DNA of 34,006 nucleotides from a candidate division GN15 bacterium (lineage in GTDB: Bacteria; Zixibacteria; MSB-5A5; GN15; FEB-12), in assembly GCA_014727815.1 (NCBI GenBank), contig WJMS01000213.1, positions 1-34,006 of the forward strand, written 5' to 3'. The position numbers and the translations under genes were made by a program. This document shows, in pieces, positions 1-6,841 of the stretch. Numbering within the stretch: position 1 is the first letter of the stretch; every line of letters begins with the position of its first letter. A model generated the notes under the pieces. That model saw nothing but the letters and a program-made list of their open reading frames with translations. It was not told the DNA's origin and did not search any database.

Positions 1-221
1 ACCCGCACGCGGGTCTGGGACTGTTCGAGCGCTTCGAATTCGCGCAGGACATCCTTGAGGTAGTGCGTCCATTCGTATTTGTATGGGTACGGATCGATCC
101 CTTTCGCGCGCAGCTCGACTGTCTTCTGGTAGCGGGTGCGAATCAGTTCGGCCAGCGGGATCACCGGCGCATCGGACTGGGGCGTATCGGGACTATCCGT
201 TTTTTTCTTCTGCTCACTCAT
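1..221 (-). CDS. lysS: Lysyl-tRNA synthetase, N-terminal fragment (cut by window edge)
   Basis: Charges tRNA-Lys with lysine in the cytoplasm. Only the first 73 codons are present, running off position 1. After a short charged tail, the class II LysRS N-terminal signature is visible around residues 28-45: R-x-RYQK..ELRAKGIDPYPY followed by aromatic and charged residues. This leads into the OB-fold anticodon-binding domain. The ATG at 221 has an AGGAA ribosome site about 8 nt upstream. A promoter lies at 272-300. It points the same way as coaD but has its own promoter, so it may be transcribed separately. No catalytic motifs can be checked because the rest lies outside the window. Confidence 0.85.
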   Translation of the reverse strand, partial: MSEQKKKTDSPDTPQSDAPVIPLAELIRTRYQKTVELRAKGIDPYPYKYEWTHYLKDVLREFEALEQSQTRVR

Positions 222-271
222 CGGTATCTTTCCTGCCGTCAGCAATGCACGTGGATCGGAATGAATCGGCT

Positions 272-300
272 AGTATACGTTCTCAGGGCGATTGGGGCAA
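272..300 (-). promoter_or_regulatory. Putative sigma70-type promoter of lysS
   Basis: On the minus strand: TTGCCC (295-300), 17-nt spacer, TATACT (272-277). The predicted transcript would start near 265 and leave a leader of about 44 nt carrying the AGGAA site of lysS. Confidence 0.5.
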
Positions 301-338
301 CTACTGTTCGGGCGGTAAGGGACAGGCAGCAGGTCCGG

Positions 339-857
339 CTATTTCGACTCGGCTTTCACCTTGGCGGTGATTGAATCGACAATCGTGTCGGGCACCAGGC
401 CGGAGATATCGCCGCCGTGACGGGCGACATCCTTAACCATCGAGGAAGACAGGTACACCCACGACAGGGCCGGCATCAGGAAGACCGTCTCGACCTCGTG
501 GGCCATCCGACGGTTCATGAGGGCCATCTGGAACTCGTATTCGAAATCGGAGACGGCGCGAAGGCCGCGGACAATCGCGTGAGCACCGACTTTCACCGCC
601 AGCGCTGCGGTCAGCCCCTCGAACGGGATGACTTCGATCCGCGAGGCGTGCGGCAGGTTGCCGACCGCACGTTTCATCAGCTCGACCCGCTCCTCGGAGG
701 TAAACATCGATGTCTTCCCGGCGGTGCGCTGGGCCACCGCTACGACGACTTTGTCGAAGATGTGGACGGCGCGTTCGATCAGCGAGAGGTGACCGTTGGT
801 GACCGGGTCAAAGGTGCCCGGGTAGAGGGCGGTGCGCTTGGTGGAGTCTGCAGACAT
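339..857 (-). CDS. coaD: Phosphopantetheine adenylyltransferase
   Basis: Penultimate step of coenzyme A synthesis: 4'-phosphopantetheine + ATP gives dephospho-CoA + PPi, in the cytoplasm. The 172-aa protein is close to the usual 160-170 aa. The nucleotidyltransferase signature LYPGTFDPVTNGHLSLIERA (residues 11-30) contains the T/HxGH-type motif with the catalytic NGH histidine. The RGLRAVSDFEYEFQMA segment and the YLSSSMVKD segment, the ISSS-like ATP-binding motif, are both present and intact. The ATG at 857 has only a weak AGG 9 nt upstream. It lies 65 nt after the PilM-like gene and is probably the last gene of the run that starts with the ComEA-like gene. Confidence 0.95.
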   Translation of the reverse strand: MSADSTKRTALYPGTFDPVTNGHLSLIERAVHIFDKVVVAVAQRTAGKTSMFTSEERVELMKRAVGNLPHASRIEVIPFEGLTAALAVKVGAHAIVRGLRAVSDFEYEFQMALMNRRMAHEVETVFLMPALSWVYLSSSMVKDVARHGGDISGLVPDTIVDSITAKVKAESK

Positions 858-922
858 TCTTTAACTACCTGTGGTTCAACGATTGCCGGAATGTACGCAG
901 GAATCGCTCGGAGAGCAAGGAC

Positions 923-1759
923 CTAGTCGACCGTCAGGCCGAGCGCGACCAGAAAGCTTTCCGGCGCGATGTCACCGATCTGGCTGCGATCCTGCAGGAA
1001 GGCTTCGTTGAGTCTCGGCCGGACCACACCGGTGGGAAACAGCCTGGTGAAATGCGGCATGAGACCATCTTCGATCGAACCGGCCAGGATCAGTTTGGCC
1101 AGCGGGACACTGATTCCCTGCTCGGCCAGTTCGGCCAGCTTGAAATTGGCGATAGTCCGCAGCTCAATTGCTAAGTGCTTGCAGCCCTGCTCGGTAGCCA
1201 GGATATCCGGAGCCGCGCCGAGCGAGGTCAGGCTGATCACGCGTTTCTGGTAGATGAAACATACTGAGACGCCATCGGGGCCAACCTCGGCCAGGCAAAT
1301 CAGGTCTCCCGGTTCGCTGCGACAATACGCCAGCCAGCCCGAGGCCAGCGCGGCGGCCCGCATGCGGTAGGAATCGGGCAGGTCGGCCAGCGGGCCGAAC
1401 AGCTCGGCGAGGGTCGTCCGACGGTAGGCCAGCCCGACCCATCGCTCCGGACGGGCGGTTGGCAGCAGGTCAAACGAGAAGGCCTGCTCGGGCTCCGGCA
1501 ACGAGGTCGCCAGCTCAAACGCGCCGCGCTCTTTCGGCGGGGCCGGATCGCCGGTGGGCACCAGCAGTGACTTGACAATCACCCGTGTGTCGGGCACGGC
1601 CCGCACTGTACGCGCGTTAGCGCTGAGTTCCTCCAGCGAGGCGTCGTCTGTCCGGACCCGGGCAAGCGTGCGGACCACCCTGCGGCCGCCATCGTGATGC
1701 ACCCGGGCGACCAGAAGATTGTCGCCGCGTTGTTCGATTCCTACGGTGTCGGTGGTCAC
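923..1759 (-). CDS. PilM-like (actin-fold) protein of unknown role
   Basis: 278 aa. The pattern resembles PilM/GspL-type actin-fold proteins. There is an N-terminal strand with VGIEQRGDNLLVARV, a middle part with an invariant-looking aromatic and acidic segment (FSFDLLP), a second subdomain starting near residue 145 (ADLPDSYRMRAAALASGWLA), and an ALGL motif at the C-terminus (residues 272-275). No clear ATP-binding phosphate loops can be pointed to, so nucleotide binding is uncertain. The start is a GTG at 1759 overlapping the TGA of the upstream ComEA-like gene by 4 bp (GTGA), so translation is probably coupled. Being next to a ComEA-like gene suggests a pilus, competence or secretion link. 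The family call is inferred from pattern only; it could be an unrelated lineage-specific protein. Confidence 0.45.
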   Translation of the reverse strand: MTTDTVGIEQRGDNLLVARVHHDGGRRVVRTLARVRTDDASLEELSANARTVRAVPDTRVIVKSLLVPTGDPAPPKERGAFELATSLPEPEQAFSFDLLPTARPERWVGLAYRRTTLAELFGPLADLPDSYRMRAAALASGWLAYCRSEPGDLICLAEVGPDGVSVCFIYQKRVISLTSLGAAPDILATEQGCKHLAIELRTIANFKLAELAEQGISVPLAKLILAGSIEDGLMPHFTRLFPTGVVRPRLNEAFLQDRSQIGDIAPESFLVALGLTVD

Positions 1760-2124
1760 GGCCGGTGCACTTTCAGGTATGGTTTCAGCCGCTCGTATGT
1801 GCGCGGGCCGATGCCACGGACATTGGTGATATCGATCGGCTCCTCGAAGCGGCCGTGCTGGCGGTACGTGACGATACGCTCGGCCAGGGCCGGGCCGATA
1901 CCGGGCAATAGTTCGAGTGAATCGATGGGGGCGGTATTGGGATCGAGCACAAACAGCCCGGTGTATTCGGTTGGATCGCTCAGCAGGATCGGCAGCTCGA
2001 GGGATTGCTCGGTGGGTGAACTGTAGGCCCGGACAAACTGGTAGCCGGAGAGCAGCAGAAGCAGCCCGGCCAGACCGGCCAGGACTTTCAGCTGGGTGTG
2101 CGAAAAATCAAAGTATCGGTTCAT
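1756..2124 (-). CDS. ComEA-like helix-hairpin-helix DNA-binding membrane protein
   Basis: 122 aa. One N-terminal membrane helix (about residues 11-30, rich in Leu, Ala and Gly) is followed by a short linker and a C-terminal double helix-hairpin-helix unit. The first hairpin carries LELLPGIGPALAERI and the second ITNVRGIGPRTYERL; both have the GIG turn that contacts DNA phosphates. The layout of an anchor plus tandem HhH matches ComEA and related competence or exonuclease-helper proteins. It is short compared with B. subtilis ComEA (about 205 aa) but similar to many Gram-negative versions. It is the first gene of the operon, with a promoter at 2155-2183. A role in DNA uptake is inferred; no other competence gene is in view. 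Confidence 0.7.
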   Translation of the reverse strand: MNRYFDFSHTQLKVLAGLAGLLLLLSGYQFVRAYSSPTEQSLELPILLSDPTEYTGLFVLDPNTAPIDSLELLPGIGPALAERIVTYRQHGRFEEPIDITNVRGIGPRTYERLKPYLKVHRP

Positions 2125-2154
2125 GATTGCTCTGGAGTATCGTTCCCGACTGTG

Positions 2155-2183
2155 AATATAGCCTACCGGGGGGGGTTGATCAA
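2155..2183 (-). promoter_or_regulatory. Putative promoter of the ComEA-like/PilM-like/coaD run
   Basis: On the minus strand: TTGATC (2178-2183), 17-nt spacer containing eight consecutive C, then TATATT (2155-2160). The predicted start is near 2148, giving a leader of about 24 nt. Confidence 0.5.
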
Positions 2184-2201
2184 TGGTGATTGGAGCACAA
2201 G

Positions 2202-2233
2202 AAAAATGAAAAACCCACCCCTGACGGGGTGGG
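2202..2233 (-). terminator. Rho-independent terminator after the MobA-like gene
   Basis: Perfect 8-bp stem CCCACCCC/GGGGTGGG (2214-2221 with 2226-2233) around a 4-nt loop. On the minus strand it is followed by TTTTTCATTTTTC. It lies 44 nt past the stop of the MobA-like gene and insulates it from the ComEA-like promoter. Confidence 0.85.
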
Positions 2234-2276
2234 CACCCGTTTCGATTGGTTTCTTTCTGGTCGGTCCGGTCGCGCG

Positions 2277-2825
2277 CTACTGTATACCGATACTCTCCGC
2301 CGGGACATCATCGGGAAGCGGCATCAGGCGCCCCTGTTTCACCATCAGGTCGCGCAGATCACACTCGCCCTCGGCGAGCATCTCATCGATTTTGCCGGCC
2401 ATCTCGGGTGAGTAGATCCCGAACAGCGGCTGGTGGTTCTTTTTGTCACCCGACGGATCATAATAACCAAGGAAGGGCTCACCATTGTAGCTTTTCACCA
2501 GGTCGACAATCAGCTGCAGGGGGAACTCACCGATATCCAGCGAGCCGATGAAGACCGGTCCCGATCCGGCTTCGGACAGCGCCGCTTTTATCCCGTGGGC
2601 CGGGGCCATAGCGGCATCATCGTCGCAAACATGCGGGAAATTCAGGTATTTCTCGCGCGCCTGATCTTCCTTGAGGACCAGGGCTACGCGCTCGAAGATA
2701 GTCGCGTAGCGACGGTAGCTTTTTTCCAGCCGGGTCTGCGGGCCTTCCTTGCGGAAATGCTCCTCCCGGCCTCGTTTGCCGCCGGCGAGCACATAACAGG
2801 TCATTTCACGAAACGGGTTTTCCAT
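2277..2825 (-). CDS. MobA-like nucleotidyltransferase with an altered signature
   Basis: 182 aa. The overall pattern is that of MobA/MobA-like NTP transferases (GT-A fold), which attach GMP or CMP to molybdopterin. Visible landmarks are the first strand and loop YVLAGGKR (about residues 9-16), a PVFIGSLDIGEFP segment matching the metal-binding SxD region, and a QPLFGIY segment followed by a LMPLPDD tail. The usual LAGGxSxRMGxDK loop is not seen: GGKRGREEHFRKEG replaces it, so substrate and activity are uncertain. A longer frame opens at 2924, but the ATG at 2825 has GGAGAAGGAG just upstream and starts right before the first beta strand, so it was chosen. It is monocistronic, with its own promoter (2926-2953) and terminator. 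Confidence 0.6.
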   Translation of the reverse strand: MENPFREMTCYVLAGGKRGREEHFRKEGPQTRLEKSYRRYATIFERVALVLKEDQAREKYLNFPHVCDDDAAMAPAHGIKAALSEAGSGPVFIGSLDIGEFPLQLIVDLVKSYNGEPFLGYYDPSGDKKNHQPLFGIYSPEMAGKIDEMLAEGECDLRDLMVKQGRLMPLPDDVPAESIGIQ

Positions 2826-2904
2826 GACATCTCCTTCTCCCGGACTCGATTTCCGGGAAACAGCTTCCCTGTTGGTAGTATGTCGGGGGGAATATGGGTC
2901 TTTC

Positions 2905-2919
2905 TTCAGTGACACTGAA
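2905..2919. promoter_or_regulatory. Perfect palindrome at the predicted transcript start of the MobA-like gene
   Basis: TTCAGTGACACTGAA: 7-bp arms around one central base. It covers the position where transcription from the 2926-2953 promoter should begin, which is a typical place for a repressor operator. No regulator in the window can be assigned to it. Confidence 0.4.
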
Positions 2920-2925
2920 AACACA

Positions 2926-2953
2926 ACTATACGACTAACCGCCGCTATCGCAA
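2926..2953 (-). promoter_or_regulatory. Putative promoter of the MobA-like gene
   Basis: On the minus strand: TTGCGA (2948-2953), 16-nt spacer, TATAGT (2926-2931). The predicted start is near 2919, giving a leader of about 94 nt that ends in the strong GGAG site before 2825. Confidence 0.45.
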
Positions 2954-3030
2954 CATAAAATTAACAGTCATTGTTGGAATTCTATAATGGATTGGCAATC
3001 AGTGTATTACCAGATAGCGAGCGTATGGGA

Positions 3031-3594
3031 TTACAGTTCGTCTTCCGGTTTATTCTGGTCGAGCGAGCCGGAAACCTGCCGGAGGATCTTGAGATGGCGC
3101 AACTGACGGTCGGCCTCGAGTCCCCAGCCGGTCAGGGTATCGGCCTCGCGGGTAATCTTCACATACTCATCGGTATGGATCAAATTCGTTTTGGGATCGA
3201 AGTAGAGCGAATCGGTAAACAGCTTGCTCGAGTCCTCGGTCACCACCACGACGTCGCCGTAGGCATGCAAATCCTCGGTCTGTTCCCGGATCAGGCCGGA
3301 GTCGGAGACCAGCGAGGAGACGATATGCCCGGTCGTGTCATACATATCAATATCGAGCTGATAGCCCATGGTCGAGTCGACCGACTCAAACTTGCGAATC
3401 CGCTCCGCCCGGATTTCGGCTGTGACGTACTGACGGTCGTACATGTAGATCGTCGCCCCGAGCATGTCGGTGTCGGGCCGGACCGTATCCGGGCCCGAGG
3501 CGTTGGTGTCGGCCTGGTTGCGGTCGCTGCAGCCGATCGCCGCCAGCGACAGAAAGATCGCGGCGAATACGAATATGGCACAAAGTCGTTTCAT
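3031..3594 (-). CDS. lptC: LptC-like LPS-export lipoprotein
   Basis: LptC is the periplasmic, inner-membrane-anchored part of the LPS bridge that passes LPS from LptBFG to LptA. The protein is 187 aa, close to E. coli LptC (191 aa). It has a lipoprotein-like signal: basic start, hydrophobic residues 6-19 and Cys22 after A-I-G. Then comes the repeated beta pattern of the LptC/OstA fold: RAERIRKFESVDSTMGYQLDIDMYD, LVSDSGLI, a HAYGDVVV strand and LYFDPKTNLIHTDEYVKI. The frame extends 20 codons further upstream, but the ATG at 3594 follows AAGGGACCG and begins the signal. No lptA or lptB is adjacent, which is unusual. Assigned by pattern; moderately sure. Confidence 0.7.
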   Translation of the reverse strand: MKRLCAIFVFAAIFLSLAAIGCSDRNQADTNASGPDTVRPDTDMLGATIYMYDRQYVTAEIRAERIRKFESVDSTMGYQLDIDMYDTTGHIVSSLVSDSGLIREQTEDLHAYGDVVVVTEDSSKLFTDSLYFDPKTNLIHTDEYVKITREADTLTGWGLEADRQLRHLKILRQVSGSLDQNKPEDEL

Positions 3595-3719
3595 CGGTCC
3601 CTTATACACTGCCGGCGGCAATCGTTCCGACCGGTCGCTCTCATTACTATGCATCGGACAGGCAAGATACGGGATTAGCGCGGCTGTCCAAGTTCTTTGT
3701 TACCCCAACGGCGCGGCGG

Positions 3720-3881
3720 GGTGAATGTTCCGGGCCGAATAATCTGCCTGGTGCACGCGGACGTACACCAGGCACAGATCTTCCCACCTGTCGCTCGCAC
3801 GCCTTCGGCGCCCTCGCTTTGGGTGGGGCACAGGTTCATGTCGGCGTTTGCAAGGACGGGCCTGGCACAGAGCCAAGGCCC
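3720..3881. repeat. Structured non-coding stretch with three inverted repeats
   Basis: This lies between lptC (start 3594) and the end of the DUF58 gene (3890). (i) TGCCTGGTG/CACCAGGCA (3745-3753 with 3766-3774) around a 12-nt loop. (ii) CCCACC/GGTGGG (3783-3788 with 3822-3827) enclosing a GC-rich segment. (iii) GGGCCTGGC/GCCAAGGCCC (3858-3866 with 3872-3881) with one bulge, 8 nt past the DUF58 stop. None has a U tract on either strand. Short frames run through it but do not look like protein. Compact serial hairpins suggest a dispersed REP-like element or an RNA; only one copy is in this window, so repeat status is a guess. Confidence 0.35.
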
Positions 3882-3889
3882 GCAAAAGG

Positions 3890-4789
3890 CTAGTACAGTC
3901 GTTCGCGTTTGCTCAAGAACGCATACAGCGCCTTGTCGAATGACATCGCCGTGTCGATCGGATGGTAATCGATATTGGCCTGACGACAGGCCGAGGAAAT
4001 CTGGTCGGCAAATGACTCCACCTGCTTTGCGAAGTCCTTCTTGATCTGGAACGGCAGCGTGGTCAGTTCCTCGCCGGTCTCCATGTCCTTGAAGACCGCT
4101 TCACCTCCAAACGCGAAGTCGCGTTCGCGCGGGTCGAGGATATGAAAGACCACCACCTCATGCTTGTTGTAGCGGAAATGCTTCAGCCCGGATACGATCG
4201 TCTCGATATCGTCCAGCAGGTCCGACATAATCACCACCAGCCCGCGCCGTTTGATGCGGTCGGCCATCTCATGCAGGGCGTTGCCGATATTGGTCGTTTG
4301 CGATGGCTGCGAGGTGGCGATCTCGTTGAGCATCACATGCATATGCCCCGACTTCGAGCGCGGCGGGATGTAACGGCGGATCTTCTCATCGAATGTAACG
4401 AGCCCGACTGCATCGCGCTGCCGAAGCATCATGTATGACAGCGCCCCGGAGAGCATGCCGGCGTAGTCATGTTTGGTCACCAGCCCACCGGACTGGTAGG
4501 CCATCGAGCGGGAGCAATCAAGCAGGAGATACCCCTTCAGGTTGGTTTCTTCCTCGTACTGCTTGATATAGTACCGGTCGGTCTTGGCGAACACTTTCCA
4601 GTCGAGCCCGCGGATATCATCGCCGGGCATGTACTGACGGTGCTCGGCGAACTCGACCGAGAACCCGTGGTAGGGCGATTTGTGCAAACCGGCGATGAAG
4701 CCCTCGACCACCATTCGGGCTTTCAGCTCCATCCCCTTGAGTTTTGAAACCGTCTCCGGCTGCAGGTACTGTCGGTAATCGGTAGCCAT
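3890..4789 (-). CDS. DUF58 (VWA-like) protein of a MoxR operon
   Basis: 299 aa. DUF58 proteins carry a von Willebrand A-like fold and are encoded next to MoxR AAA+ ATPases, which are thought to act as chaperones on them. The family signature is clear at about residues 47-86: EFAEHRQYMPGDDIRGLDWK, the RYYIKQYEEE segment, then LLLDCSRSM, where DxSxS resembles the metal-ion-dependent adhesion site. The C-terminal half, with MSDLLDD and FHILDPRERDF, is also typical. No membrane helix is seen, so it is probably cytosolic. Its ATG overlaps the TAA of the membrane-protein gene (TAATG). It is the last gene of the moxR operon. Confidence 0.85.
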   Translation of the reverse strand: MATDYRQYLQPETVSKLKGMELKARMVVEGFIAGLHKSPYHGFSVEFAEHRQYMPGDDIRGLDWKVFAKTDRYYIKQYEEETNLKGYLLLDCSRSMAYQSGGLVTKHDYAGMLSGALSYMMLRQRDAVGLVTFDEKIRRYIPPRSKSGHMHVMLNEIATSQPSQTTNIGNALHEMADRIKRRGLVVIMSDLLDDIETIVSGLKHFRYNKHEVVVFHILDPRERDFAFGGEAVFKDMETGEELTTLPFQIKKDFAKQVESFADQISSACRQANIDYHPIDTAMSFDKALYAFLSKRERLY

Positions 4790-5496
4790 TACAGGTGTTC
4801 CGGACCTTTCCGGCCGAGGTCGACATAGATCAGCAGCGCCATGTATGCAATCACAACCAGGATCGCCACGCCGCTGACCGCAAGGATATCATCAAAGAAC
4901 CAGCCAAACCCCTCGCCGGAGAGGCCGATTGCATGCAGTACTATTGATACGCCAAAAACCCACAGGACGGTTCGTTTGATCCGGGCGTTCGCCGAGGAAA
5001 AGAGAAAAACCAGCCCGAACGCAAAATACAGTAACGTCTGACCGTTGATATGGGTGTGGGCCAGGCCGACATTGCGGCGCAGGTGTTCGTGGTAGTTGGC
5101 GTACTCGGCGCCGGGACCGTACTCAATCGCCTCTTCGGTCAGGCGCTCATCGGCCTCCCGAAACCGGGTCGCCATCGTGGCCGAATCGGCGGTCGCCTCG
5201 CGGCCGGCCAGGGCGCTGTCCCAGATGGGGGCCAGCACCGATGCCGAGTCATCCTCGATCGCCTCGATATCCTCCCGGCGCTGCTCCTCATCGCCGGCCA
5301 GATTGCCCGACATCGTCCTGCTCAGGTACATCGGTACCGAGTCCTCGTCGATAATGCCCTTGTCGACATAGAAGATGAATACTGCCCAGAGACAGATCAG
5401 CAGCATCAGGGTGGTGAAGATCGCGACAAACAGCTTGCCGATCCGCGGCAGTCGCGCGATGGCGTATTGCTCGAATATGCTCGGATGTTCCGACAT
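4789..5496 (-). CDS. Unknown four-helix membrane protein in the moxR operon
   Basis: 235 aa, family not recognised. One membrane helix at about residues 22-45 is followed by an acidic extramembrane region of about 100 residues (DEEQRREDIEAIEDD and similar). Three more helices then follow at about 152-170, 176-194 and 203-227. The third quarter carries VGLAHTHINGQT just before a helix. A His-x-His at a membrane boundary may bind a metal or heme, but that is speculation. It starts at an ATG 5 nt after the methyltransferase stop and ends overlapping the DUF58 start (TAATG), so it is firmly part of the operon. It may anchor the MoxR/DUF58 pair to the membrane. Confidence 0.7.
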   Translation of the reverse strand: MSEHPSIFEQYAIARLPRIGKLFVAIFTTLMLLICLWAVFIFYVDKGIIDEDSVPMYLSRTMSGNLAGDEEQRREDIEAIEDDSASVLAPIWDSALAGREATADSATMATRFREADERLTEEAIEYGPGAEYANYHEHLRRNVGLAHTHINGQTLLYFAFGLVFLFSSANARIKRTVLWVFGVSIVLHAIGLSGEGFGWFFDDILAVSGVAILVVIAYMALLIYVDLGRKGPEHL

Positions 5497-5501
5497 GTGA
5501 T

Positions 5502-6806
5502 CTACGTCGACTCCGTCATCGGTTTGGACTTACTATCGGCCAGCCGAACGAGCGTCCGGTTGGTCACCACCTGTTTCGGATCGACCCTGGCCAAGCCGCG
5601 CTTGACCAAATGGGCATTGACGAAGGTCCGGTTCTTCAAGTAGACATAGGCCGAGACTTCATCGCCATCGGCCGGAAAGCCGCTTTCGGTCTTGAGATAG
5701 ATTCGCTTGCCCCGGACCTTTTCGTTCAGCCAGGCGATTGCGTCGCGCCGGGCGCGCGCCACCGGGGCCAGGCCATGCAGCCGAACGGTGCGGTTGTCGG
5801 CCAGGGCTATCTCGGTCGGCGAGAGGATCTCCCGCACGGCCACATAGCTTTCGCCCACCGGATCCTGTTCGCGACTGATTGTCGAGCCATAGCTCTGCCG
5901 ACGCGGGTCAGCCTGCCTGTCGATCTTGAGCGGATCTTCGAATCGATAGGGGAGATTGTCGGGCGGAATCCGCGCACCGCTGTCTCGATCGAATTCGTGG
6001 GTGAGCTGTGACCTGGTCGGGTCGAGCGCAGACCGCAGCCGATTGTCGATCACCTCGCGGAATGACTCGTTGATCTCATAGCCGATTGAACTGCGCCCAT
6101 TGTTGATCGCAGCCAGGGACGTTGTCCCGCTGCCAAGAAACGGATCGAGCACTGTCTCTCCGACAAAACTGAACATGCGGATCAACCGCTTCGGCAGTTC
6201 TTCAGGAAACATGGCGATATGATCGCTCTGCTTTTCGCCGGGGAAATTCCAGTGGCCGTTAAAATAGAGATTCCACTCGTCAGTGGTCAACTTCGAGTGC
6301 TCTTTGATCTCTTTGGTCACCGATGGCGCCTTGCCGTGCTTTTTGAACAGCAGGATGTGCTCATAGTCGAGTTTGACGATACCGTTGCGCGGATACGGAA
6401 ACGAACCCATGATTGTCGCGCCGCCGGAGGTATTGCAGGTCGTGACCTTCTGCCAGACTATCGCACCCATGAAGTCAAAACCGATCGTTTCGCAGAAGCG
6501 AATAATCTCGGTGCGGATCGGGATAACCTTGTAGCGACCGTAGTATGTCGACCGGGCGAACTGGTCGCCGATATTCACACACAGCCGACAGCCATCATGC
6601 AGCACCCGGGCACACTCGAGCCAGACAAGATTGAGATTGTTGATATACTCTTCGTAGGAATCATCGAAACCGATCTGCCGCCGGTCACCGTAGTCCTTCA
6701 ACTGCCAGTAGGGCGGCGAGGTGACAATCAGGTGGACACGTTGGTCGGCCACCCGGTTCATGCGGCGGGCGTCGCCGAAGACAATGCGGTGGCTGCTGGT
6801 AGTCAT
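5502..6806 (-). CDS. Beta-class DNA methyltransferase fused to a degenerate SNase-like domain
   Basis: 434 aa. Residues 1-260 are an amino-methyltransferase of the N4-cytosine/N6-adenine type. The catalytic motif IV TSPPYW (29-34) precedes the SAM-binding motif DPFLGSGTT (221-229), which is the circularly permuted beta order. SPPY favours N4-cytosine, but the target base is not proven. After a linker, residues about 320-410 match the staphylococcal nuclease fold: YVAVREI, VRLHGLAPV, a GKRIYL strand, AYVYLKNRTFVNAHLVKRGLA. Arg35 of the nuclease seems kept (R342). The Asp40 position is deleted, Glu43 is V349 and Arg87 is E383, so cleavage is unlikely and the tail may only bind nucleic acid. No restriction enzyme is nearby. 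It sits 35 nt after moxR and 5 nt before the membrane-protein gene. Confidence 0.85.
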   Translation of the reverse strand: MTTSSHRIVFGDARRMNRVADQRVHLIVTSPPYWQLKDYGDRRQIGFDDSYEEYINNLNLVWLECARVLHDGCRLCVNIGDQFARSTYYGRYKVIPIRTEIIRFCETIGFDFMGAIVWQKVTTCNTSGGATIMGSFPYPRNGIVKLDYEHILLFKKHGKAPSVTKEIKEHSKLTTDEWNLYFNGHWNFPGEKQSDHIAMFPEELPKRLIRMFSFVGETVLDPFLGSGTTSLAAINNGRSSIGYEINESFREVIDNRLRSALDPTRSQLTHEFDRDSGARIPPDNLPYRFEDPLKIDRQADPRRQSYGSTISREQDPVGESYVAVREILSPTEIALADNRTVRLHGLAPVARARRDAIAWLNEKVRGKRIYLKTESGFPADGDEVSAYVYLKNRTFVNAHLVKRGLARVDPKQVVTNRTLVRLADSKSKPMTEST

Positions 6807-6841
6807 ACCATCATATGCGGGCGCGGCAGGGCGAATGTCAC

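Noticed and set aside
3700-3885. 61-aa frame on the minus strand between lptC and DUF58
   Set aside because: Arg/His-rich low-quality translation across hairpins with no ribosome site. Better explained as structured non-coding DNA.
5502-6806. Treating the methyltransferase as part of a restriction-modification system or prophage
   Set aside because: No endonuclease, specificity subunit, integrase or phage gene is nearby, and the gene is tightly packed in a MoxR operon.
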